Source: Brachionus plicatilis (Eukaryota; Rotifera; Eurotatoria; Ploima; Brachionidae). Taken from it: a DNA stretch of 64,000 nt. The translations under genes were made by a program, and so were the position numbers. Below, piece after piece: positions 22,121 through 32,288 of the stretch. The first letter of the stretch is position 1. Each line of letters begins with the position of its first letter. The notes beneath the pieces were generated by a model. It was not told the DNA's origin and did no database searches. It was given only the letters and a program-made list of their open reading frames with translations. The DNA is taken from positions 120,610-184,609 of the forward strand of contig QEOQ01000522.1 in the NCBI GenBank assembly GCA_010279815.1, given 5' to 3'.

Positions 22121-22394
22121 TGTAACCGGTTTATAATAAACAATGTTTAATCTTTAAAAGCTTTATTTAAGATATTGAACGTTCTGAAGTTCTAAGAATG
22201 GAATTCTTATTTATACCTATATGCTCGTGTCAAGAACACGAGCTTATAATTAACTCAAGATGTGAGCTTAGTGCTTAATGTATATGTCAGCATTTCGAAG
22301 CGTCTAACTTCTGAGATACGTGACAAGTATAATTCTTACTTATCTTTGTGCATCAGTTGACAAGCTGATGAATAAGTGATTATTCAGGGTAACA
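22121..22394 (-). repeat. Gypsy 5' LTR
   Basis: 274 bp on the minus strand, starting TGTTACCCTG and ending CCGGTTACA, so both ends carry the TGTTAC/GTTACA type inverted repeat. Its end is followed at once by a tRNA-complementary site. No second copy is found on the far side of the element. Confidence 0.75.
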
Positions 22395-24765
22395 TATTTC
22401 ACCTATTATGCAAACAATTCTTGTTCTCCGGTTTTGTGAACTATAAGTTCACTTAATTTTTTTGTTCACGTAAAGGTGAACTAATTACTTTAAGATTAGG
22501 TGAACAATTTTCAGACTATGTGAATAAAGTTATTTAATAGAATGCCTCGAAACTGATAAAAAGACAAACAATTGAAGTTAATAATTTTTTATTTTTTTTG
22601 TTTTTTAAAATTTGAAGGAGCATTAGAAATAGCATTTGCTCTGATAGTTAACCTGGTTTAACCAATTCAACAATCCCCAATACCCAAATGCGCTCTCTAT
22701 TTAAATCTTTACCTTTAGACACAAATAATAAAATTAAAGAAAATTAAAACTAATTTTTCACAATAAAGTGTTTGACTTAATTTTATCAATCTTATTTTTT
22801 ATTTTACATTTACTTTTTTTCTAAACAGATGAAAAAATATCAAATTAGATGAACAATTTTTAGAGTAGGTGAACTAATAGTTCATAGAATCTGAGAACAA
22901 GAATTGTTCCAGTAATAGATGAACCATATTTCACCTATTTCACCAGTTTTGTGAACTATAAGTTCACCTAATTTTTTGTTCACGTAAAGGTTAAAAAATT
23001 ACTTTAAGATAAGCTGCTCGGTTTCTTTAAAAATTTTGACTATTGTTCGGACATAAATTTGATTTTAATGAATTTATTAGCTTCACAAAATAATGTTATA
23101 AACTGTAAAAAAAAGAAATTTTTTGTAATAAAATTTAGTTATCAGTAAATTTACTATTTCAGAATAATATTTTTTTTTCAAATTGGACCAACTAACATCA
23201 TTTTTAATGAAAATATCAATAAATAACCTTTAAAATAATATTAATAAATATTATAATATTATTATCATTAGAAAATTTATTTTATAATTTTTTCTTTATT
23301 TGCCTTTTTTCTAATGCATTTTTTGTTGTTAGTGATTGTTGAAACTCTTAGTTTTCTCTTCAACTTCAGACTCATTTTTGCTCTTCGAATTCTTTACAAA
23401 TAATTTTGTTGGTGCCTTACCGTCTAAGTTGAGTTCAACTCAGCTAAGTAATACTTTCGCACTAAATACCACGCCAAATATTAACTTTTGAGGCAAATTT
23501 TTGAGGAGACAGTATTCTTTCGACATATGCAGATGGTAATCTCCATTTGTAATGATTCGTTCCCCATCTAGATACCGTATTCGAACTCAATTGAGATTGC
23601 CTATCATGATCTAAATTAATTTTTAAGAAAATCAAAGAGCAAAAATGATCTAGATGGACAACCCGGTGATTAGTTCACGGGAACTACAAATTTATCACTT
23701 AATCTGAAAATTGTTCACCTAATTTTAAAAAAGTTAAAGGTAATATTAGAAAAAATCAAGTAACATAACAAAATTTGAGAGATGGAGAATATTGAGTACA
23801 AAAAAGTAATTAATTTGCTAAATACTATGTTCACAAGTTTTGCGACTTATACCGTAAACCGGTATTGTAAAAATATTTTTTTTTGCCGAATTAGGAAGTT
23901 CATTTAAAAAAAAAAAACTAATAATCAAATAAACTCAAATCAGGATATAAATACAAAATACAAAAATCAATTAAAAGTAAAAAAAAAGTGTCTAATATCT
24001 AGTGTCTAATAAAGTATCTGAAGGAGCTCTAGCTCGGTACAGATATACAAATAAATAAATAATGAATTCTGTACATCTTTAATTTTATTAAAATTATTAC
24101 AAAAGTGACATCTTCAAATAGACGGGCGTTTTCTAGCATTTGTTGGCCCGTTTAGTAACCGTTTAAATTTAAGCGAGCGATTATTGATTTTAATAAAAAT
24201 TTAAAAAAAATTTATTAAATAATTAATTAAAAATAAATTTGTAAATATTCTTCAAAAAACGGACTTGATCGTTATTTTTTATTTGAATATTTACCGTTCC
24301 AGGTAGCTTTTGGCAGCCTCGTTAGAGTCAAAGTCACTAGAATTAAAGTTTTTGAAGAATATTTAAACATTTATTTTTAATTTAATAGAAAAGGTTTATC
24401 AGCAAATAATTTTTTTATTTTAGTAATTATCAGAGTTGTTTAAAAGTCATTAAGACAAAGTCAAGTCAAGTCACTAAACTAGAAATATGGACAATTTATT
24501 TTAGCTGGTAATCTTAATGCAATTAAAAGTTGCAGTTGAAGCACATTAAATTTAGTTTAAAAATATCGATGAGCTAAATGAACAAATCTCAAAAAATTCA
24601 TTAAAAGCGGTCAAAAAAGTTCCTCTGAAATCTTAGAAATCATTTGTTCACCTAATCAAAAAAATTGTTCAGCTAATCCTATTTTGGTTCAACTTTTCGT
24701 GAACTAAAAAAATTAGGTAAACTAATAGTTCACAAAACCCGAGAACAAGAATCGTTCCAATTTTT
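22395..24765. mobile_element. Foldback/MITE cluster with GTTCACCTAA-type ends
   Basis: At least two elements share ends that read GGAACAATTCTTGTTCTC, then GGTTTTGTGAACTAT and AGTTCACCTAA. One runs about 22400-22915, the next about 22925-24765, and each ends with the inverse of its start. 23640-23720 holds another internal copy of the words. Inside lie a hAT-like end (CAGAGTTGTTTAAAAGTC, about 24430), a local foldback (24216-24391) and a LINE-type tail ending in AAATAAATAAATAA at about 24060. No ORF. The Gypsy LTR abuts the left copy, so the Gypsy probably inserted into it. Confidence 0.7.
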
Positions 24766-24829
24766 TAATAAATTTCAATTTAATTAATATGAATTAAATT
24801 TATTTAGAAAAAAAGTTTGGCTATCAAAA

Positions 24830-26140
24830 ATGAATGATCTTTATGAACGCTTTGTGGGTCTGCTGAATCTTAAATTTGATCTCGATTTCCTAAATTTAAA
24901 CATTTCGACACACGCGGATCTAATATTAAGCAAATTGGATAACATTACTTTAAATGACGATATTCTAGACAACATCAATCTTCATAAATGGGTAGAAAAA
25001 TTCTACAATTTATCAAAATGGCTCAATGTAATTCTCATTTCCTTGATTACTTTGGTTGGAATATACGGCAACATAATGTCGCTGCTCATATTTTATAGTA
25101 AAACTTTTACCAAACAAGCAATAAAAATATTACGGATGTATTTAATAATCATATCAGCAAGTGATTTAATTGTTTTAATATTTCATTACATTGATTTTAC
25201 TTTTCTTTCATGGACAAACTTAACCGATTCCAAATCATTTCAATTCAATTTTGTAGACAAATCAAGGATATTTTGCAAAGTAGTTCCTTATGTTAGAAAC
25301 ATTTTTAGAACCATGTCAATATATTGTCTCATTCTTGTCTCAATACAGCGCACTTTTTCTCTCTATTTACCAATGACCCCGTCAAAGTGGTCCAAGTTTA
25401 GATTTAACAAAATCCTAATCTTTTCACTATTTGGTACAGCACTTTTGCTCAATTTAAACAATCTTATTTTAAATGATTTGGAAATTCATTACAAAACCAA
25501 TAAAATATTTTGCACAATCAATCGAAATTGGCTGCAATATCAATTTCTGATGGATTTCAATTCCATTTTTGTCATGGTTTTTCTTCCTATTTTGCTCATT
25601 TCTGGTATTTCTTTGGTACTTTACAAAAAAATCGAATGCTTTTTAAAAAATAATTCCAAAAGACTGAGTACAATTTCCATGATTAATTTAGAAACAAGTT
25701 CAAAAGAGCAAAGTGCAAATGAAAGAAGAACAAATTCGGCAGTTTCGCGCCAAATTGCGCTGCCTCAAACCAACAAATTGAACAAGATGCGATCAGTCAA
25801 AGCTGCCTATCTGATTGTTCTTTTGTCCAAATGGTTTATTCTTCTGCATTTACCTTACACAATTTGTTGGATTATATTACACTTTCATCTCAAAAAAGAA
25901 ACAGAGCGTGTTGAAAATTTTTTGCTTTATGTTATTTACACAAAGCCAAATGACAATGAGAATAAGAAATATTTTTTGAAAGCTTTGCTAAATTTATTTG
26001 AAGTTTTGTCTTTATTCAATTATTCAATCAATTTCATTATATTTGCTTTAAATGTACCATTGTTCAGAAAACGTCACCAAAGAATGCTTTTTCTTTTTTT
26101 ACAAAAACTTTTTCGCCTATTTAGATGCCATTTTTACTAA
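24830..26140 (+). CDS. Rhodopsin-like G-protein-coupled receptor (peptide-receptor type)
   Basis: Single-exon ORF of 436 residues with seven predicted membrane segments, at about 64-88, 103-126, 152-175, 194-213, 241-265, 324-350 and 384-408. The extracellular N terminus has sequons at NIS, NIT and NLS. Class A marks are GN in TM1 (N81), SD in TM2 (D112), the Cys pair C149/C228 for the TM3-ECL2 disulfide, and Arg174 at the end of TM3. DRY is changed to QRT, the TM6 CWxP box to LHLPYTICW, and the TM7 NPxxY box to NFIIF, so it is a divergent member. The third inner loop (about 266-322) is long and polar. The N-terminal length, ECL2 and loop pattern resemble invertebrate neuropeptide (FMRFamide-like) receptors; the ligand is unknown. 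The ORF is free of defects between repeat-rich blocks, so it is a live host gene. Confidence 0.88.
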   Translation: MNDLYERFVGLLNLKFDLDFLNLNISTHADLILSKLDNITLNDDILDNINLHKWVEKFYNLSKWLNVILISLITLVGIYGNIMSLLIFYSKTFTKQAIKILRMYLIIISASDLIVLIFHYIDFTFLSWTNLTDSKSFQFNFVDKSRIFCKVVPYVRNIFRTMSIYCLILVSIQRTFSLYLPMTPSKWSKFRFNKILIFSLFGTALLLNLNNLILNDLEIHYKTNKIFCTINRNWLQYQFLMDFNSIFVMVFLPILLISGISLVLYKKIECFLKNNSKRLSTISMINLETSSKEQSANERRTNSAVSRQIALPQTNKLNKMRSVKAAYLIVLLSKWFILLHLPYTICWIILHFHLKKETERVENFLLYVIYTKPNDNENKKYFLKALLNLFEVLSLFNYSINFIIFALNVPLFRKRHQRMLFLFLQKLFRLFRCHFY

Positions 26141-26584
26141 TTTTTACTTGAAATATTTTGTATGGTATTTGTATGGTATAGTATATTAAAAAATGTTAAA
26201 AGTTTATTAAAATTTATCATTGAAATTTGAAATAAATATTTAAATTAAAACAATATTTTATTCATCATCTAATCTTACCCAATTTTTAAACTAAATTACA
26301 CAGATTACTTTCGTAAATTTAAAAATTAAATTAAATTACAAATAACCAGGAAGTTTTCTCATTTCATTATATAGTGGTGATACTATAACTATATTTGACT
26401 ATATTTGACTATATTTTAGGTAAAATATACAATTTTTGAAATTTTACTTTTTTTACCTTTTTTTACGTATATATTTATAGATTTTTTACATTGTGTAAAT
26501 GCTGCTTTACCATTTCTTCTTTCTTTCCTGTGATTGCTCATTTAAATTTATTTTATTAATAAATATAAAAATAAATAAATTTAA
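26141..26584. other. Receptor 3' flank
   Basis: AT-rich. AATAAA lies near 26230, a fit for the receptor polyadenylation signal. A short direct repeat (CTATATTTGA) lies at about 26395-26412. Nothing else supportable. Confidence 0.45.
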
Positions 26585-26747
26585 TGGTATAGGATTAACT
26601 TTATTAGATAAAAAGATGAAATTTACTAGATATTTTTAATAACTAATAGAAAAAAAGACAAAACACTATATAAAAATATTTTTTATTAGATAAAGAAATT
26701 ATTTGATAGATAAGAAAATGAAAAAACTATATAAAATAAATCAGAAC

Positions 26748-27003
26748 TTAATTTTTTTTTCTTTTATCGAGCGACTCAAGAACATGTTCAGCATTTATTT
26801 GATTATTGTTTGAAGCAGCTCTTTTTTTGACTATTCTTGACATTCTGTTGAACGATTGCTTTTTTATTGAATCCAGAAGGAGGAATAGGGCGAGTCTGTC
26901 GTGGCGCCACTTCGTATGTTTCGGTTTAAGTGTCTTCACTGCTAGGTTCAGTTTTCTCGGAACTACTCGTATCCCAAGGGTCGGTGTCTGGATACATCAT
27001 TTT
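26748..27003 (-). pseudogene. Small accessory ORF of the MULE element, decayed
   Basis: Downstream of the transposase on the same strand. An open stretch from 27003 starts MMYPDTDPWDTSSSEK, acidic and Ser-rich, then meets a stop near 26930; further open stretches follow in two frames, including a Lys/Arg-rich end at 26748. It may be a second spliced gene of the element (the second protein of many MULEs), but no splice model closes. Function unknown. Confidence 0.3.
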
Positions 27004-27338
27004 TAAAAAGAAAGTAAAGCTAAGAGAATTTGAAGAGGATTTAAAACCTTTTGATCAAGTTTAATAAATTAATTAATTAATCAAATGAAATATTGAGTAA
27101 CTTTTCAATTATATCTAGTGTTAATTATATCTAGTTATTTAATTAAATTATCTAGCAATTTAATTTTGACAATATGATTTTCCGTCAATTAATTTTAAAA
27201 AAAAAATATCAATAAATAAGTCGTCAATTAAAAAAACAAGAGTCCATTATTTTTTATTTCATCAATTAAAATTTTATTTATCAATTAAATAAAAAAGGAA
27301 ATCAATTAAAGAAAAATAGAGAAAAATTTCACAAAAAA

Positions 27339-28719
27339 TTAATTGAGCATTAAAGCACTTGAGATTTTTTTTGGTCTTCCGACAGGATTCCTTTGGATAT
27401 ACTCTGAATTTTCTTCATTAATGATCCATTTTTGAACAAATAACTGTGCGGCTTTGTCAAACATTGAATCGGATATGGACAATTGCAGAAGCTGAATATC
27501 TTGGTAAACTTTTTTGATTAGATCAGAATCGAAGCGTTTGGTTTGTTTGACAAAGTTGCGACTAACATGAGCCCAGCAATGATTCTTCGCTTTAAAACAA
27601 AAACACTTGAAAATCCGTTTTCGATAGCATCAGCACCATCTGCCAATAAAATTGTCGGTTGAATATCTCTTTTAAACAAACTATGAACAGTTGATTTTAG
27701 TGCTTTGAATAGAAACTCGTAATCCGCGCCGGTTTCACTGGAAGTAATAGCGACACCAAAAGGATGGAATGCTTTATTACGATCGCAAGAGCCCACAACT
27801 AGAATATTATAGCCTTGCCAAATTAGTTTGTAGGTACCGTCACTAGCAAGCATTTCGACTTAAAAAAATTTTTTTATTAAAAAATAGATTTTTTAAGAAT
27901 AACAAAAATTTTTTAAAATAAATTACCTTCGTGATCAGCAAGTGAAATGAGTCGCTTGGTTGTCACAAACATTCTAATAGATTTAACAGCATTTTGATTT
28001 CTTTTGATGTCAACAATAGGACAAAACATCTTATCATCAGTCTCGGGAATATCTTCGTTTTCTTGGCACCATCTGAAGAGTTCATTCAGTTTTGCTATTT
28101 TAGGAACGCTTTCTTGTTTTAAGCGCCTTATATAAGTTCGAATTTGGCCGACTGTTGGGAGAGGTTGAATATCCATTCGATTTAATCTCATTTGAATCTG
28201 AGTTGGAGTTTTGATTTTTTGTTCATTGAAGAGATCCTCTATAACTACTTTTGTAGCTTCTTTTAGACCTTGACTTGGATCGGGGTGGCTATGTTCATTG
28301 GCTGATACTTGAATGAACATATGTATAGATTTTTTACACGGAACGCATCTTAACTTAACAGGACATTTGTAGCGACCAGCTTCAGCACAATAGTAGTTTC
28401 TGGTAGTAAGGCCATCGCACTGATTGTCTACAGATTTAGCCCACTTTAGATCGAATATGGCTTTATTTTTGATTGTAAGAAGTGCAAGGGACAGATTTTT
28501 TGACGAAGCTATATGGTCATACATTAGATTTGGACCTCTTTTATTAACCGGCTCTTCTATACCTTCGAATTCTTCTGCGTCTTCGTCAGTTTCGTCCTCT
28601 GAAGGCTTTCTACGTTTTTCTTGTTGTTTTTTTCTTTGAAGAGGATTTTTTACAGGAACAATCGAGGATGAAGAGGTTTCAGAAGCCTCAAATTCGTTTA
28701 TATCTGGAACTAGGTTCAT
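27339..28719 (-). pseudogene. MULE transposase with FLYWCH-type zinc finger, one frameshift
   Basis: Exon 1 (28719-27927) begins with an acidic/Lys-rich tail, then a FLYWCH-like zinc finger (NYYCAEAGRYKCPVKLRC ... NEHSHPD, about residues 100-145). It is spliced at donor GAAG|GTAATTT to exon 2 after a TTTAAG acceptor, in frame. Exon 2 carries the DDE core: LASDGTYKLIW (first Asp), VVGSCDRNKAFHPFG, ADGADAIENGF (second Asp). Near 27590-27604 the frame slips by one base; after it the shifted frame continues with NHCWAHVSRNF (CxxH-like box) and an ILQL-type helix to a stop at 27339. FLYWCH-MULE genes of this type are very common in rotifers and some arthropods, as far as I know. It acts in cut-and-paste transposition. 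Confidence 0.88.
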
Positions 28720-29235
28720 TTAGAGTATTTTTAAATTTTTGAGTTAATTTAAATTTATTTGTATATCTGTACCGAGCTAAATTAAAGCTAAGCTAAGCTA
28801 AGTTAAATTTTATTTACATTTATATTATTTTTATTGATTACATATTATAATTAATTGACATTTATTTATTTAATTGACATAAGAATTTTCTATTGACAAT
28901 TCTTCAATTTTATGGATTTCTTTAATTTAAAATTGACTCTTGTTTAATTAATTGATTTTTGAATTATTTTATTGATTTTTGTTTTTTTAATTGACATTCA
29001 AATTATCAATTGATTTTTATTTATTTTAATTGACGTTTTGAATAAAATATTAATTGATTTTTGTAAAATTAATTGACAGAAAAACATAGAGCCAATAATT
29101 TTTTTCTCTATGAATGTGTCTATTAATTCTTTTAGTTAATAATTTTATCTACTAAATAATTGTTTTATATAGTGCATTTAATACATTTTATCTACTAAGT
29201 TCATCTTTTTATACAGTCTACATTATATAGTCTGC

Positions 29236-30315
29236 TTTGCGAAGTTAAGTACTAAAGAATAGAAAATTTAAAATCGATTCTGTGAATGTGACATGGTGCA
29301 ACAAACATAGTTACATCGACTGTCAAGTCAAAGACTTTTTTTAAAATTTTTTTTCAAAGAATTGGACTTGAATTTGACACTTTCAAACAACTTTGGTGAC
29401 CAGTACTCCTCACCTAATATATGTGCTCAGAAATTAGTCACCTGTTGTTTTGTTTTGGTCACTTATTTGTTTTATTTGTCACATATTTTAGCATATTTTT
29501 AATCCCTTTTAAAATAATTCTTCGAAGATTCAGACTTTGTAAAAAAGTTAGATTCTTTTTGATAAAATATAATTCGTTTTGAGCAAAATAGAAATAAAAA
29601 CAAAAAAAACAATAAAAAAAATCTTTAAAAGATATTAATTTAAAGCCAAAAATAAATGGTAAAGTATGGATAAAATAAACAAGAAACTATCAGAAGTAAA
29701 ATTAGACAAAAGGCTTTTGAAAAACAAAAATTAAACTTAAAACTGCTGATATTGAATTTTTGGCAAATTGAAGTTCATGATCAAATGTAAATTTCAAATC
29801 AAAATTTTTAGTTTTTGAGTTTAATAAAAAGGTATTTTTTATCAATTTTTATAATAACAAATGACTAAACTTTATTAAACATAAATTGTTTAATCTTTAA
29901 TTAAATAGAAAATTATTTGAATTTTTGTCTGAAGTAAAAATAAAATCTTAATCGATATTTTGAAATTTTGCAATTCAAAATTTAACTTTGTTTTGTCGAA
30001 GCATATTTTAACTAATATTTAAATATCATTTTAAGTCACAATTTGGAAACCTTTATGTGGATTTTAAATTTGTCTTTTTAGTTTTCAAAATAAAGATTTT
30101 AGAAAAATCAATTAAAAAATCAATTAAAAAAACAAGTTGTTTTTTTTTTTAATTAAAATAGTAAACATCTTATGTTTAATTTAAATATAATTAATAAAAG
30201 CTAATTTCATCATTTTTATTAATACTATAATGAATTACATTTTGATCATTTGAACATGATCATGAACTTCAAGTTGCCTGATTTTTTTAATTTTGAATGA
30301 TTTGGTTACGTAATA
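29236..30315. other. AT-rich spacer with a hAT-like end
   Basis: About 29320-29390 reads CTGTCAAGTCAAAGACTT then TTGGACTTGAATTTGACA and AAACAACTTTGG, the words of the hAT-type ends at 49714 and 50871. No gene seen in the rest. Confidence 0.4.
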
Positions 30316-30762
30316 AATATTGGCATTGTGAATTTTGGTACAAAAAACAAATACAAGATATAAAAAAGGCCAAAGCTCAGGTTCTGAAGGAGCAAAACAT
30401 GTTCTGTAAATTGTAGCATCTGAAACATCCTTTGTACCACCAATATACTGATTCTGCAAAACTCTGCAATACATCTGCAAAATTCAGAATTTTGTGAATT
30501 TTAGTACAAAATCAGAAACAAAATATAAAATACACCATAGATTTAATTAGGATAAGCGAAAAAATATTCTGTAAATTGTAGCAACTGCTACATCCTCTGT
30601 ACCACCACTTAATGTAAAAAAATTAATCTAAAATTCAAAATCTTACAAAGCATTTAGACCACTGTTTAGGCAACCTAAAGTATAGAATTTTAAACTTTTG
30701 TTATGTTTTAAATGTGTCTTGAAAATATTTTTTTATTTCAAAAAAAAATTGAAAACAAAAAT
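30316..30762 (+). repeat. Left arm of a ~445-bp dispersed inverted repeat
   Basis: From TTGGCATTGTGAATTTTGG to AAATTGAAAACAAA this segment is nearly identical to the reverse complement of 46918-47357. Inside, two diverged sub-repeats begin TTCTGTAAATTGTAGCA (about 30402 and 30567). The open frame on the minus strand here (30235-30480) is not credible: the partner copy breaks it. Ends of homology are sharp. Nature unknown (foldback arm, or two copies of a short element). Confidence 0.85.
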
Positions 30763-31194
30763 GCAATCAAAAACTCACACAGGTTTTAAAAATTTCAAAA
30801 AAAAAAAACAATAATTTTTTTTCAACTAACACTAGTCTTTTTGGCATTATTTACTAGTATTTTTTATTAGATTAAAAATTATCTTTATTTTAATAATTGA
30901 AAAAATTTTTGAAAAATTTTGTTAAAATCATGTATTTATTAACTTTTTCTAGTTCCGTGTTTTAGACTGTAACTTGAATTTAGAACCGGATTTTCTAATT
31001 TTAGTTCCGGGTTCCGGTTCTAGAATTTTTTTCAAACGATTTTAACAATTCATTTTATTAATTTAGTGGTAATCTTTTTGTTTATAAGTAAATAAAAAAA
31101 TAACTTAATTTTGCTTTTAATTTTCTATTAAAAAAAAATTCAAATTTAAAAATAAAAAACTAAACAAAAAAATTTTCAATTTAAATTTTGAAAA
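30763..31194. other. Spacer upstream of the NUP133 fragment
   Basis: AT-rich with an imperfect repeat of TTCCGGGTTCCGGTTCTAG near 31000-31020. The leader just before 31195 is A-rich. No clear promoter element. Confidence 0.4.
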
Positions 31195-32288
31195 ATGTTC
31201 ACTCCAAAACGCCCTTCAGTTTTGTCAACTTCGAGTTCAGCTCGAGTGACCCGCAGTCAAAGCCTCAAGACTACAAACGAGCTTTTCAACTCATCAATAA
31301 GCTCCAGCGGTGGTGCCCATAACCGAATATCTCTTACAATGAACTCAATATACAACGATTCCATACTGGAATCATTCAAAGCGCCTTTGCCAATAAAAAT
31401 AAAAGAACTCATCTTTAATCTTAAGTCACAAAATTCTTTACAGCTAAATGCTACAATTCTTTCCAATGGTCACATATGTCTGGTAAACGAGAGAAAACTC
31501 TTCATCTGGAAGCTCAAAAAAACTTTTAAAGTAATTTTTTTCAAAAATAAAATTTTTAAATTTAAATTATTATTTTTCAATTTTTTTATTAGAATATTCA
31601 ATGCAATGAACTTTCGCTGCCATTCAGCAAGTCTCTGATTAAACAAAACTGTGTTTCGGTCGAGTGCCACAATAACAAAGACTACGTTGGTTTGTGCGCA
31701 ACCGTGGAGGGCTCGATCAGATACTGGCCGTCCATTTTCAACGAGTACCTTTGTGTGGATGAAAAAATAGACATTCCTCAAAACGATGAGGTAGTTCATC
31801 TTATGTACATATCGGTAAGCAATAATTATAAAAATTTTAATTTAAAATTTTAATTTTTTTTAAAGGAAAATTTTTATCTTCTAATTACAGCAAATGGAAG
31901 TTATTTTAGTGTTCAGATAGAAAGTCATGAGGGAAAGAGTTTGATATCGAGCAAAAAAATTGATCTCTCGTCAGGCTTGCTGTCAAGTGTAGGTCGAAGA
32001 ATGACATCACTTATTTTTGGCGGTGGTCAAAATTTGAACAAAAACAGCCAAAATTTTAAATCAGCTGTCCGCTATAAAACTAGCCCGGATATGTTTGTAT
32101 TAATTGATAAAAATTTACAAAAATTTCAGTATTGAAATAAAAATATTTTTTTTTCACTTTTTTTAATAATTATTTTTTTAGATGTTGAGCCAAGCAGGCA
32201 TGGATAAATTATTTTATGAAGAATATTTGGATCAGAATATGGATTCAACAAGAATAAATATAAATTTTCAGAACTGTCCCATTACCAA
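31195..32288 (+). CDS. NUP133: NUP133 N-terminal beta-propeller, 5' gene fragment
   Basis: Exons 31195-31530, 31593-31814, 31866-32128 and probably 32190-32288, with donors GTAATT, GTAAGC, GTATTG and good AG acceptors; phases close if exon 4 begins at 32190. The protein starts with a Ser/Thr-rich leader. The blocks APLPIKIKELIF, CLVNERKLFIWKL, CNELSLPFS, VEGSIRYWPSIFNEY and SGLLSSVGRRMTSLIFG match vertebrate NUP133 propeller landmarks as I know them (for example REGSIRYWPSL and GMLSGIGRR). NUP133 is a Y-complex scaffold protein of the nuclear pore, usually over 1000 residues. Here only about 310 codons can be found and nothing of the alpha-helical C-terminal domain follows in the next 3.7 kb, so this is a partial copy. 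Exon 4 is uncertain. Confidence 0.8.

Larger units (their letters stand above)
18362..22394 (-). mobile_element. Ty3/Gypsy LTR retrotransposon, 3' truncated
   Basis: Read right to left: 5' LTR (22121-22394), primer-binding site, one long gag-pol ORF, then an abrupt end inside the integrase core at 18362. The rest of integrase and the 3' LTR are gone. The ORF itself has no stop or frameshift over 1245 codons, so truncation is the main damage and the insertion is young. It sits against a foldback element of the 22.4-24.8 kb family. Confidence 0.92.
26585..29235 (-). mobile_element. Mutator-like (MULE) transposon with subterminal repeat arrays
   Basis: Holds a FLYWCH-MULE transposase gene (27339-28719) on the minus strand. 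Both outer flanks carry matching words in inverted order: AGATAAAAAGATGAA and CACTATATAAAA on the left (26600-26680), TTTTATATAGTG and TTCATCTTTTTATA on the right (29160-29215), so these are degenerate terminal repeats. Inward of each, an array of TCAATTAA (27060-27345) faces an array of TTAATTGA (28845-29090). Element edges are approximate. Confidence 0.75.

Noticed and set aside
30235..30480. 81-codon minus-strand ORF
   Set aside because: Lies in the dispersed inverted repeat; the near-identical partner at 46.9-47.4 kb does not keep the frame to the same end, and no domain is seen.
31470..31799. 109-codon minus ORF
   Set aside because: Antisense of NUP133 exons 1-2 and their intron.
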